This document shows, piece after piece, positions 8,597 to 17,435 of a stretch of DNA of 64,000 bases (positions are counted from its first letter, which is position 1; the number at the start of each line of letters is the position of its first letter). Origin of the DNA: DATBVX01 sp963810775 (lineage in GTDB: Bacteria; Pseudomonadota; Gammaproteobacteria; Steroidobacterales; Steroidobacteraceae). The notes under the pieces were generated by a model. That model saw only the letters and a program-made list of their open reading frames with translations, made no database searches and was not told where the DNA came from. Location of the stretch: the NCBI GenBank assembly GCA_963810775.1, contig CAWEOT010000005.1, positions 372,001 through 436,000 on the forward strand, read 5' to 3'. The position numbers and the translations under genes are program-made.

Positions 8597-8911
8597 CGCA
8601 AGCCCAATGCCGATGCGATCGCGCAAATGGCGCTCGAGAACTACATCGAGATGCGCGACTCGGTACGCGACCCTAAGTTCGTGCTGCAGAAGGAACTTTC
8701 GCTGCGCCTGGAACAGCGCTTCCCTGAGCAGTTCATTCCCCGTTACTCGATGGTGATGTTTCACCACGAGATCCCGTATACGCTGGCTCTCGAGCGCGGC
8801 CGCATTCAGCAGGAAATCCTCGACGAGCTCACCGTCAAGGCGAGCGACGTCGATCAGGTCGACTGGTCGCTGGCGACGAAGCTGGTGGAAACAAGATTGT
8901 CGGCTCTCTAG
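8597..8911 (+). pseudogene. kmo: 3' fragment of a second kynurenine 3-monooxygenase allele
   Basis: Only the last ~105 codons of kmo are present (RKPNADAIA to the final Leu and TAG 8909-8911). There is no start, FAD or NADPH region. Aligned by eye with 560-873 it is about 85% identical; in the first two thirds most changes are synonymous, so the copies diverged as functional genes and are not an assembly duplicate. It carries the C that is missing at 671 in the other copy. Homology begins abruptly at 8597, about 50 bases after the stop of the haem-porin gene. Confidence 0.85.
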
Positions 8912-8993
8912 GTTACCGAAGCCGTTTACGTGGCGTTAACAATGGTAGCTACTCAGTTGGGACTGAGAGCTATCGACCTGTAGAATTGCACTC

Positions 8994-10658
8994 ATGCCCG
9001 GCGATGCAGAACTGACTCAGACCGACACACCCGCGGCACATCCTCACCAGGAGATCGAGTGGCAGCTCGCCGCTCGCGACCTGACCCAGGTGCGTCAATG
9101 GTTGAGCGACCATAGCGGGTTTGGCGGCTTCACGATCGAGCCGCGCCCCAGCCGCACGATCTACGACACGTACCTTGACACGGAGGACTGGCGCTTCCAC
9201 CGCGCCGGGTTCGCGTTGCGCCTGCGGGACGTTCCAGGTCAGGCGGAAGCGACTCTGAAGGACCTCGCGCCCGGGTCCGATGGGCTCAGGATCAGGCGCG
9301 AGATCAATGAGGCACTTCCGTCAGCTGAACAGGCTTCCTTTACGCAAAGCAATGGGCCGGTCGGCGTGCGGGTGCAGGCGGTGGCCGGCACGCAGCCGCT
9401 GCGGACGTTGTTTCGCGTGCGCACAGAGCGCCAGTGCTTCGCTGTCATGAAGGACGAGGGCGAGCAGGCTGCAGAGATCGCCCTGGATGAAACGATAGTT
9501 GCGAGTGCCGACGGAGGGTCCAGGGCGCGCCTGAAACGGGTCGACGTGGAAGCCTTGACTGAACCCGCAGAATCGCTCGAGGGTCTGGTGGATCAGCTGC
9601 GCGTCGAGTGCCAACTCGAGGCCGCGACAGACAGCAAATACGAAGTGGGGTTGAAATCCACCGGGCTCGCCGCACCGGTATCGGCGGATCTCGGCTCGAT
9701 GCTGATTGATCCGACACTGAGTATCGGCGAGGTCGCGCGCGCGAATCTGCGCCGCCATTTGTGGACCTGGCTCACCTGCGAGCCCGCTGCGCGGCTCGGC
9801 GAGAATGAGGAGCGCCTGCACGAATTGCGGGTCGCAGCGCGTCGACTGGATACGAGCCTGGGACTGTTCGAGGCCTATCTGCCGAAGGCGATCTCAAGGC
9901 AGCGTCCTGCCTGGAAGGCGCTCGTGCGTACGCTCGGCGCGGTGCGCGATCTTGATGTCCAGCTCGGCGAGCTGGATCGATTTGCGGCGGAGCTGAGTGA
10001 AATCGATCGCCAGCGGCTGAGTCCGTTACGCAGCCGACTCGATGCGGAACGGCAACATGCCCGGGCCAGCATGTTGGCCGCTCTCGATCGAGATTCGACG
10101 CGGCGACTGGTGGAGCGACTGCGCAGCGCACTCTTCAAGCCGAACCGGATGGCCGTCAAACGCAACAACCCGATTGCCGCGCTGGTTGCGCCAAGGCTGA
10201 TTCGCCGAACTTTCAAAAAACTCCGGCGCTCGGCTGAGGAGGCGGACAAGCACATGAACTCGGCTGCCTACCACGATGTCCGGCGGCGCACGAAACGATT
10301 GCGCTATGCGCTCGAGTCATTCGAAGGCTTTTATGGCGAGAGCGCGGGCGAGTTGCTGCACTCCATCCGACGCCTGCAGAACAGGCTCGGTTCTCACCAG
10401 GACGCAAGCGTCGCGGCCGACAGGTTCCGGGCCATGGTCGGCACTCGAACGTGCAAGATGCCGGGGGAAACCGTTTTCCTGATGGGCGTCTTCACCGAGC
10501 GTCAGCGTCTGACCGCTGACGACATGCGGCGGCGTTTCACCAAGTCCTATCGTCGAGTGCGCGGAAGGCGTTGGAAGGCGTTGCGGCGCTCGATGACCGA
10601 GCTCGCGACTGCCCATGGCGGCGGCACCGTCGACCCAACGCCCGCACTCCATCCTTAG
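8994..10658 (+). CDS. CYTH and CHAD domain protein
   Basis: 554 residues. The N-terminal CYTH domain (~18-215) belongs to the triphosphate tunnel metalloenzymes: the signature ExExK appears as EIEWQ, with Gln in place of Lys, and later acidic/basic strand residues are kept (YYDTYLDT-like, LRLR, ATLKD). The C-terminal CHAD domain (~240-530) is helical with conserved histidines (ENEERLHELRVAARR, YHDVRRRTKRLRYALE), a domain known to bind polyphosphate. The likely role is polyphosphate or triphosphate metabolism. A perfect 6-bp stem with a TGGG loop at 8952-8967 precedes the gene. It stands alone between a kmo remnant and a convergent PQQ dehydrogenase. Confidence 0.88.
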   Translation: MPGDAELTQTDTPAAHPHQEIEWQLAARDLTQVRQWLSDHSGFGGFTIEPRPSRTIYDTYLDTEDWRFHRAGFALRLRDVPGQAEATLKDLAPGSDGLRIRREINEALPSAEQASFTQSNGPVGVRVQAVAGTQPLRTLFRVRTERQCFAVMKDEGEQAAEIALDETIVASADGGSRARLKRVDVEALTEPAESLEGLVDQLRVECQLEAATDSKYEVGLKSTGLAAPVSADLGSMLIDPTLSIGEVARANLRRHLWTWLTCEPAARLGENEERLHELRVAARRLDTSLGLFEAYLPKAISRQRPAWKALVRTLGAVRDLDVQLGELDRFAAELSEIDRQRLSPLRSRLDAERQHARASMLAALDRDSTRRLVERLRSALFKPNRMAVKRNNPIAALVAPRLIRRTFKKLRRSAEEADKHMNSAAYHDVRRRTKRLRYALESFEGFYGESAGELLHSIRRLQNRLGSHQDASVAADRFRAMVGTRTCKMPGETVFLMGVFTERQRLTADDMRRRFTKSYRRVRGRRWKALRRSMTELATAHGGGTVDPTPALHP

Positions 10659-10667
10659 CTCCTCACA

Positions 10668-12629
10668 TCACTCCGTCGGCAGCGCGAACGCCATCAGGTA
10701 GTCGCCCGGGGGAACCATTCCGCTCAGCGCGAAGTGACCACCCGCCGCGACGACCACGAACTGGCGGCCGTTGTCGTCGAGCCGGTAACTCATGGGTACG
10801 GAGTTTGCCGTGGTTGGCAACGCGCTCTTCCATAGCTCCTTCCCGGTGCTGAGATCATAAGCCCGGAATGCGGGATCGGTGCCCGCGCCGATGAAGATCA
10901 GGCCCGTCGCGGTGATGAGCGGACCGCCGATCGAGAAGGCTGCACCGTCCATCTTCGACAGCGGCCATTTGGCGGCTGGCCCCAGCTCACCGAGCGGACG
11001 CGTCCAGGCAATCTTGCCGGACGACAGATCGACGGCGTCGAGCGTTGCCCATGGCGGCTTGGTGCAGGGCGCGCCCCACGGCGAGAGCACCGGCACGACA
11101 ACTGCGCAATATGCAGAGCCCGCTTGCGGCAAGTCCGGATTGAGCGGGCCGCATTGCGCCCGCGGCACGAGTTTCACCGACAGCGCGACGTGGGTCGTGG
11201 CCACCACCATCCGCTTGCTGACGGGGTCGATCGCAGGTGATCCCCAATCGTTGCCGCCGAACGTCGAAGGATTGATCACCGAGCCCTGCAGCGACGGCGG
11301 TTGATAGATATCGCCGGTACGCAAACCCCTGAGGGTCTCGCGACACTTGCCCTTGTCCCAGAATGTGAATCCCCACGCATCCTCCGGAGTCAGCCTGGTT
11401 CGAGCCAGCGTTGCGGGGAGCGAAGGTACGGGCTGCGTTGCGCTCAGATGTTCCTCAGGCACCGCGCCGTCTTGCGGCGCAGGCTTCTCCTCGACCGGAA
11501 AGAGCGGCTCGCCCGTCTCGCGATTGAGCACGAACGTGTAGCTCATCTTGGTGACTTCGACCAGCGCGGGAACGCTCACGCCGTTGATCGTGAGATCGAT
11601 CAATGTCGGCTGAGACGGCATGTCGTAGTCCCAGAGATCGTGGTGCACGGCCTGGAAGTGCCACACGACCTTGCCGGTCGCGCCGTCCAGGGCGACCACA
11701 GAGCTCGAGTAGTAGTCGAGGCCTTCGCGATCGGCACCGAAGTAGTCGTTGCCGGCGTTGCCGGTCGGCAGGAAGACGAGATTGCGCGCGGGATCTACCG
11801 AGATGATCGACCATACATTGGGCGTGCCGGCGCGATAGGTTCCGTCAGGATTCATCTCGGCTTCACCCGGCGGGACGGCATTCCACGCCCACTTGAGTGC
11901 ACCGCTGCGAGTATCGAATGCGCGCACTACGCCAGCAGGGACGCCCTTGCGGAAACTGTCGGAAACGAGCGCGCCGACAATGACCGTATCGCCCAGGATG
12001 GCCGGCGGACTGGTGACGCTGTATTCCTTCGAGCCGTGCGGCGTCAGCCCGATGTTGAGATCCACCTCGCCGTTCTGGCCAAAATCCACACACGCGCCGC
12101 CACTCTCCGCGTCAAGCGCGATCAACCTCGCATCAAGCGTCCCGGTGAATATCCGTTTGCCGCACTTCTCCTGCACATCGGCGCCCATCCAGAGCGAGAC
12201 ACCACGACAGGCGGGCGCGTTCTCCTGGGTCATGTCGACATGCGGATCGAACACCCAGCGTTCCTTGCCCGTCGCCGCGTCGAGTGCGAACACCCGGTTG
12301 TAAGGCGTGCAATAGTAAAGCGTGTCGCCGGAGACGATCGGTGTGGCGCCGAAACCGGTCTGCTGCAGAGGGCCGTTGATCGCGCCGGCGCCTTCCGCGG
12401 GCGGCCCGCGCACATCGCCCGAGCGATGAACCCACGCGACCTTCAGTGCATGGACATTCGCCGGTGTGATTTCATTCGCTGGCGAATAGTGGCCGCCGCC
12501 GGGGCCGCCGCCGAAGCTCGTCCATTCCGCGCCCGGGCCGTTCGGACGATCAATCTTGCCGCCGTCGCCGCAGGACGCGAGCAGCGTGCAGATGATGACG
12601 CATGCGCGCCAAGCCTGATTCAACGTCAT
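10668..12629 (-). CDS. PQQ-dependent dehydrogenase, exported lipoprotein
   Basis: 653 residues from ATG 12629, giving a signal with lipobox (LLASC). The rest is an eight-bladed quinoprotein propeller of the membrane glucose/quinate dehydrogenase type: GGGHYSPANEIT near the start, repeated LxALDAxTGKxxWxF blades, HHDLWDYDMPSQP, and a C-terminal blade with AGGHFALS and GDYLMAFALP. The family oxidises sugars or alcohols in the periplasm and passes electrons to ubiquinone. It lacks the N-terminal membrane helices of Gcd, so anchoring would be by lipid and electrons may go through a partner. The substrate is not predictable. It converges on the CYTH-CHAD gene, nine bases away. Confidence 0.85.
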   Translation of the reverse strand: MTLNQAWRACVIICTLLASCGDGGKIDRPNGPGAEWTSFGGGPGGGHYSPANEITPANVHALKVAWVHRSGDVRGPPAEGAGAINGPLQQTGFGATPIVSGDTLYYCTPYNRVFALDAATGKERWVFDPHVDMTQENAPACRGVSLWMGADVQEKCGKRIFTGTLDARLIALDAESGGACVDFGQNGEVDLNIGLTPHGSKEYSVTSPPAILGDTVIVGALVSDSFRKGVPAGVVRAFDTRSGALKWAWNAVPPGEAEMNPDGTYRAGTPNVWSIISVDPARNLVFLPTGNAGNDYFGADREGLDYYSSSVVALDGATGKVVWHFQAVHHDLWDYDMPSQPTLIDLTINGVSVPALVEVTKMSYTFVLNRETGEPLFPVEEKPAPQDGAVPEEHLSATQPVPSLPATLARTRLTPEDAWGFTFWDKGKCRETLRGLRTGDIYQPPSLQGSVINPSTFGGNDWGSPAIDPVSKRMVVATTHVALSVKLVPRAQCGPLNPDLPQAGSAYCAVVVPVLSPWGAPCTKPPWATLDAVDLSSGKIAWTRPLGELGPAAKWPLSKMDGAAFSIGGPLITATGLIFIGAGTDPAFRAYDLSTGKELWKSALPTTANSVPMSYRLDDNGRQFVVVAAGGHFALSGMVPPGDYLMAFALPTE

Positions 12630-12708
12630 CGCCGCTCCGTTCTTCTTCTTGAGGGCGGCAGTGTAGCGGATGGTGCGCGAAAGTAGTGTCGAGTCGCAGC
12701 CGCCCGGA

Positions 12709-13161
12709 TCATAGCCAGCGTCGCACGCGCTGCTTGTACGCAAGATAGCGCTCGCCGAAGATTTCCTCGAGGAAGCGCTCTTCCCCTTTTATGAATTGCG
12801 TGTGCAGTATCCACGCGAATACCGGAACGGGCACAAACGCGCCCAGGCTACCGAGCAGAATTGCGGCGCCGAGCAGCGCTAGTACGAGTCCGAGATACAT
12901 CGGATTGCGCGTGAACCGGTAAAGTCCATCGGTCACGAGTGTGGTGGAAGGCTCGAAAGGTACGACCGGCGTGCCCACACGCTTGAACGCGCCAGCACCC
13001 GTGGCGCTGATCGCAACGCCGAGTACCACGAGCAGCGCGCCAGAGTACGACCACGGCGCGGGAACGACCCGCGTGATTGGCATCACGTAGTGCAAGCCGA
13101 TCGTAAGCAGCACTGCGAGCAGAAACCAGACCGGTGGAAGAATCCTGCGTCGGTGTTCCAT
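12709..13161 (-). CDS. isoprenylcysteine carboxyl methyltransferase-like membrane protein
   Basis: 150 residues from ATG 13161. Three to four membrane helices are visible, and the family's C-terminal core is present: GLYRFTRNPMYLG (residues ~85-97) and a second motif E-ERFLEEIFGERYLAYKQRVRRW at the C-terminus, kept here in short form. Members of the ICMT/PEMT-like family methylate lipids or small thiols with SAM at the membrane; the bacterial substrate is mostly unknown. The upstream in-frame extension is polar and shows no membrane or family features, so I rejected it. It shares direction with the PQQ dehydrogenase 80 bases downstream. Confidence 0.8.
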   Translation of the reverse strand: MEHRRRILPPVWFLLAVLLTIGLHYVMPITRVVPAPWSYSGALLVVLGVAISATGAGAFKRVGTPVVPFEPSTTLVTDGLYRFTRNPMYLGLVLALLGAAILLGSLGAFVPVPVFAWILHTQFIKGEERFLEEIFGERYLAYKQRVRRWL

Positions 13162-13314
13162 GCATGCCTCCAGGCCGGGAGCTGATTGTAATGGGTCCAG
13201 TCGAGCGTTTGCCGACCGCTTCCCCCCGGCGTACCCTCCTCGCCCGTTCGCCCCGTGGTCGGCGGCGTCGCTGCCTCGGGCGGATGACAACATCAACAAA
13301 CCGAGGGGATAGCC

Positions 13315-13737
13315 ATGGGTGGAATCAACATTCCGCGCTGGATCGGCGGCGGGGTTGTCGCCGCGCTCGTCATCTACGTGATCGAAGGATTCATGGCCGT
13401 CAAGGTGTGGGGAGCACCGGTGACGGCACGCCTCAATGAGCTGGGACTTGCGGCGGACATGGGTTCGGGTGCCTACCTGGCTTACGCGGTACTGTGCCTG
13501 CTGGTTGGACTGGTCCTCATCTTCTTCTACGCCGCGGCGCGCACGCGCCTCGGACCGGGCGTTCGCACTGCGGTCATCGTATCGATCGCGATGTTCCTCG
13601 GCGGCTACGTGCCGGGACTCATCGACCATCACGTCATCGGCCTGTACCCGGACGACTTGCTGGTGAAATGGGGCTTGCAGGGTCTGATCGAGACCGTCAT
13701 CGCTGGTATCGCCGGCGCCTGGGTCTACAAAGAGTGA
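13315..13737 (+). CDS. four-helix membrane protein of unknown function
   Basis: 140 residues with four probable membrane helices (~10-30, 52-74, 85-105, 118-138) and short loops. No catalytic motif is visible. A GAGG-type ribosome site sits shortly before ATG 13315. Its 3' end overlaps the convergent dihydrofolate reductase gene by 13 bases. I do not recognise the family. Confidence 0.65.
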   Translation: MGGINIPRWIGGGVVAALVIYVIEGFMAVKVWGAPVTARLNELGLAADMGSGAYLAYAVLCLLVGLVLIFFYAAARTRLGPGVRTAVIVSIAMFLGGYVPGLIDHHVIGLYPDDLLVKWGLQGLIETVIAGIAGAWVYKE

Positions 13738-14291
13738 GGGACATCGGGGTCGCCGCGCGACGGCGACCCCCGCTCCAGCGTCAGAAACGTCATCGCGTAA
13801 GCGTTCCGGACATCGGCCGGCTGAGTGCTTCGCTGCACTCTGTGCCACTCATTCCAGTCGATGGCGGGAAAGCGCGTGTCCCCGGGAATTGGTGCGTGCA
13901 CCCGCGTGAGGTAAATGCGCTGCGCGCGCGGCAGACACAATCGAAAGATCTCTGCTCCACCAATCACCATGAGCTCCGCAGCGTCCTGAGTTGCCGCAAG
14001 TGCCGCCTCGAGATTCGCGACCGTTTCGATGCCAGGCACATCGATCGGACCGCCGCGTGTCATCACCAGATTGCGTCTGCCTGGCAGCGCCTTGCCGATC
14101 GATTCGAAGGTCTTGCGGCCCATCAGCATCGGCTTGCCCATCGTCACACCTTTGAAGTGCTTCAGGTCCGCAGGCAGGTGCCACGGCAGGCGATTTGCGT
14201 TGCCGATCACACCGTTCTCTGCCATCGCCACCATGAGCGACAGAACGGGGTTCGATTGGAGGCGATTTGTGCGCTCGATCACGGTTGACAT
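13725..14291 (-). CDS. folA: dihydrofolate reductase
   Basis: 188 residues. FolA reduces dihydrofolate to tetrahydrofolate with NADPH and works with thymidylate synthase (thyA at 26795). The fold is clear: SLMVAMAENGVIGNANRLPWHLPADLKHFK with the catalytic acidic position in the LPADLKHF helix, GKPMLMGRKTFESIG, PGRRNLVMTR, and LMVIGGAEIF for NADPH binding. Compared with the usual ~160 residues it has about 15 extra at the N-terminus, so a start inside may be the true one. The last ~15 residues are also longer than usual. Confidence 0.93.
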   Translation of the reverse strand: MSTVIERTNRLQSNPVLSLMVAMAENGVIGNANRLPWHLPADLKHFKGVTMGKPMLMGRKTFESIGKALPGRRNLVMTRGGPIDVPGIETVANLEAALAATQDAAELMVIGGAEIFRLCLPRAQRIYLTRVHAPIPGDTRFPAIDWNEWHRVQRSTQPADVRNAYAMTFLTLERGSPSRGDPDVPHSL

Positions 14292-14431
14292 AAAGGCCCT
14301 GTGAGCGGCTCCACGCGCTTGGAACTCAAAGACTTATACAGTGAGCGAGCCGATTTGCGCAGGGTGTTCCGCAGTGACAGCGGAGCGGCGCGGCGGCTAT
14401 CACGATTGCAAGGGTAATCCTGAGTGTTGCA

Positions 14432-17400
14432 ATGAGGCGAACACTGGCGTGGCTGGCCTTGGTGGGGCTGCTCCTTGGCCCCGCCACGGCCTTTTCACAA
14501 ACCATCACCCGCTATGCGCGCTTCGTCGGCAACATCAATTTCGTTGCCACCGGCGGATCGCTCCGTACGCAGCCGAATACCGGTGACGCTTGTGCCGTTG
14601 GCGCCAGTAGCACGGCTGCCGTGGCTGGCATTCCAGCGGGCTCAACAATACTCGCCGCCTATCTGTACTGGGGTGGCTCGCAAACGGGAACCACGATTGA
14701 CTCGTCCGTGACGTTCGCCGGCTCGGCAATCACGGCCACCCGTACCTTTACGACCACGTTCAACAACGCCGGCACGCTGTTCCCGTACTTCGGCGGCTTC
14801 GCCGACGTGACAACGCGCGTCACCGGGAACGGCAACTACACTTTCAGCGGACTCACCGTCAACACCGGCACGCCTCACTGCGGAAGCCAGGCGGTGGTTG
14901 CGGGCTGGGGGCTGGTCGTGATCTACCAGCGCGCCGCGGAGGATTTGCGCGCTATCAACGTATTCGACGGCCTGCAATATTTCCGCGGCAGCTCGATCAC
15001 GCTGACACCTGATGGCTTTCGCGTGCCGGTCGCTCCGATCAACGGCAAAATGGCGATCGTCGCCTGGGAAGGCGATCCGCAGAACTCGACGGCGTTGAAC
15101 GGGTTCAACGAACAGTTGAGCTTCAACGGCAACGTGCTTGACGACGGCATCGTCGTCCCCGCCAGCGACCCGACCACTCAGCCCTACGACGGCACAGTCA
15201 ACACGCTCGGCGTGGCGACGAGCTACGGCGTTGACGTCGATACTTTCACCGTAGATCCGTACATCTCAGCCGGGCAAACGTCGGCTACCACCGTGTTCTC
15301 GGCCGGCGGCGACCTCGTCCTGTTGACTGCGCAGGTCGTGAGTGTCGCGAGCGAGCCGAGTGTCGATCTCGGCATCACCAAGACGCACGTCGGGAATTTC
15401 TCCGCCGGAACCAATGGCGTCTACACGATCCGCGTCAGCAATGGCACCGGCGTCGGGCTCGAGCAGGAAGACAACATCATCACGGTGACGGACACATTGC
15501 CCACCGGATTTTCGTACGTATCGGGCACTGGCACCGGATGGAGCTGTAGCGCCGCGGCCCAGGTCGTCACCTGCAATCACCCGCCGCCTCTCGCGATGGG
15601 CGCGACTCTGCCCGATCTGTCGCTCACGGTCCTGCCCGGCCAGGCGGCAGCACCGTCCAAGACGAACACCGCCGTGGTGTCGAGCGCGAGCCTGGACTTC
15701 AACGCGGCGAACGACACCGCGACCGATTTGACCAACGTCGTGTTGCCGAATCTTTCGACCTCGACCAAGACCGTCTCGGATCTCAACGCCGGCGATGCGA
15801 ATCCCGGCGACACGCTGCGCTACACGATCACGTTGCGCGAAACAACCGGCGTAGCCGCGCCCGGCGTGCGTGTCACCGACGACATCCCGGCCAACGTCAG
15901 CAATTTCAGCGTCGTGACCCTGCCTGCGGGCGCGGTGAACAGTTCGACTGGTGCTGGCACAGGGGCCGATGGCACGGGCTTTCTCGACGTTTCCAACATC
16001 ACGGTGCCCGCCAATGGCAGCGTGACCGTCGTGTTCGACGTGCGGGTCGCGAGCGGCACGCCGCCCGGCGCGACCATCGACAACACCGCAACAGTCACCA
16101 ATACATTCGGTCCAGGCGCGACGCCCGCGGCGCCGCAGATCATCGTCTCGCAGTCACAGATCCCGTCCAGCGGCAACAAGGTGCTGTATCTGAGGTCCGC
16201 ACTGCAGTTGTCACGCACGCCGGCGCCGACTGCGCCGCCCTCAATCACCGTTGCGGAAGGCAGCAGCCAGACTTGGGTCTTGACACCGGGGCTGGCGACC
16301 ACTGTCTCGTTGCCTGCCGGCAATGTGCCCGTGCAGTTGTATTTCACGCGCTCTGGAAGCGGCACATCGCGCATTGTCCGGGTCACGCTAACGGCAAGCG
16401 GTGGCATCACGCTCGGCACGCAGCAACTGACTTTCACACCAAGTGACACGACTCCCACGCTGCAGACGTTTACGGTCCCGATTGTCGCGGCGGCGCTCCC
16501 GGTCGGCGCAACGATCTCCTTGCAGGTGACCAACAACACCACCGGCAGCGGCAGTCGCGACGTACTCGTGTACCCGGCCAATTCCGCGGCACAGCGCTCA
16601 AATGTCAGCTTCAACAGCAACACCGTGATCAGCGTCAGCAGCGTGCTGAGCTATAACGCTGCGTATGCGGGTGGTGTCGCCACGGCGTCGTTTTTCCCCG
16701 CTAACACAGTGTTCATGCGTGCCGTCGTGAGCGATCCGTTCGGCAGTTTCGATATCTCGGGCGCCTCGGTGACGCTCCTGAATCCGAGCGGCACCGCTGT
16801 ACTCACCAACTCGGCGATGACGCAAGTCAACGACTCGGGGAGCGCGACGAAAACCTACGAGCTGAGCTACGCGCTCCCCGGCGCTGCGCCCGCGGGTTCG
16901 TGGACCATGAGAGTCACGGCTGCCGAAGGCACGGAAGGCACAGTGACCGACCTTGGCATCGGCACCTTCGCCGTTGTGATTCCGCAGCCGACGCTCATCA
17001 TCACGCGCACTTCGCAGGTGATTTCCGATCCGTACAACAACGCCACCAACCCGAAGCGCATACCGGGCAGCGTGCAGCTGTACTCGCTCACGATCACCAA
17101 CCAGGGTCCGGGCACGGTGGATGCGAGCACGCTGGTGATCAGCGAATTCGTACCGCCGAATTCGGATCTGTACGTGTCGACGGCGAGCGGCGATCCAGTC
17201 GCCTTCGTGAACGGAACGCCCGTGAGCGGACTGAGTTACGTGTACGCGTCGAGCGTGACCTATTCGAATCAACCGGGTGGTATAGCGCCCTACAGCTATA
17301 CGCCCGTGCCCGATGCAGCAGGCTTCGATCCCAACGTGACGGGACTTCGAATCGCGCCGACCGGCGCGATGAGCGCCGCCGGTCCGGGCGGCAATCCGTC

Positions 17401-17434
17401 CTTCACGATCCGCTTCCGCGTCCGGTTACGCTGA
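14432..17434 (+). CDS. large secreted DUF11-type repeat protein
   Basis: 1000 residues. A signal peptide ends near residue 22 (GPATAFSQ). The first ~290 residues form a domain with AAYLYWGGS and an aromatic core (WGLVVIYQR, INVFDGLQ), as in surface proteins that precede DUF11 repeats. Two DUF11/Ig-like repeats follow (~315-425 and ~430-560: VDLGITKTHVG, then STKTVSDLNAGDANPGDTLRYTI). Further beta-rich segments reach the end. It is rich in Thr, Ser, Asn and Gly and almost without Cys, as expected of an extracellular stalk or adhesin. No sortase, autotransporter or PEP-CTERM anchor is seen. Codon use looks native. The function is unknown. Confidence 0.7.
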   Translation: MRRTLAWLALVGLLLGPATAFSQTITRYARFVGNINFVATGGSLRTQPNTGDACAVGASSTAAVAGIPAGSTILAAYLYWGGSQTGTTIDSSVTFAGSAITATRTFTTTFNNAGTLFPYFGGFADVTTRVTGNGNYTFSGLTVNTGTPHCGSQAVVAGWGLVVIYQRAAEDLRAINVFDGLQYFRGSSITLTPDGFRVPVAPINGKMAIVAWEGDPQNSTALNGFNEQLSFNGNVLDDGIVVPASDPTTQPYDGTVNTLGVATSYGVDVDTFTVDPYISAGQTSATTVFSAGGDLVLLTAQVVSVASEPSVDLGITKTHVGNFSAGTNGVYTIRVSNGTGVGLEQEDNIITVTDTLPTGFSYVSGTGTGWSCSAAAQVVTCNHPPPLAMGATLPDLSLTVLPGQAAAPSKTNTAVVSSASLDFNAANDTATDLTNVVLPNLSTSTKTVSDLNAGDANPGDTLRYTITLRETTGVAAPGVRVTDDIPANVSNFSVVTLPAGAVNSSTGAGTGADGTGFLDVSNITVPANGSVTVVFDVRVASGTPPGATIDNTATVTNTFGPGATPAAPQIIVSQSQIPSSGNKVLYLRSALQLSRTPAPTAPPSITVAEGSSQTWVLTPGLATTVSLPAGNVPVQLYFTRSGSGTSRIVRVTLTASGGITLGTQQLTFTPSDTTPTLQTFTVPIVAAALPVGATISLQVTNNTTGSGSRDVLVYPANSAAQRSNVSFNSNTVISVSSVLSYNAAYAGGVATASFFPANTVFMRAVVSDPFGSFDISGASVTLLNPSGTAVLTNSAMTQVNDSGSATKTYELSYALPGAAPAGSWTMRVTAAEGTEGTVTDLGIGTFAVVIPQPTLIITRTSQVISDPYNNATNPKRIPGSVQLYSLTITNQGPGTVDASTLVISEFVPPNSDLYVSTASGDPVAFVNGTPVSGLSYVYASSVTYSNQPGGIAPYSYTPVPDAAGFDPNVTGLRIAPTGAMSAAGPGGNPSFTIRFRVRLR

Positions 17435-17435
17435 C

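Noticed and set aside
11301..12686. 461-codon open frame on the plus strand
   Set aside because: Exact antisense of the PQQ dehydrogenase; composition is Arg/His/Asp-rich and no family features are seen.
12709..13848. 379-codon reading for the membrane methyltransferase
   Set aside because: The upstream 229 codons are antisense to the plus-strand membrane protein and part of folA's 3' end, with no family similarity; the internal ATG 13161 was used.
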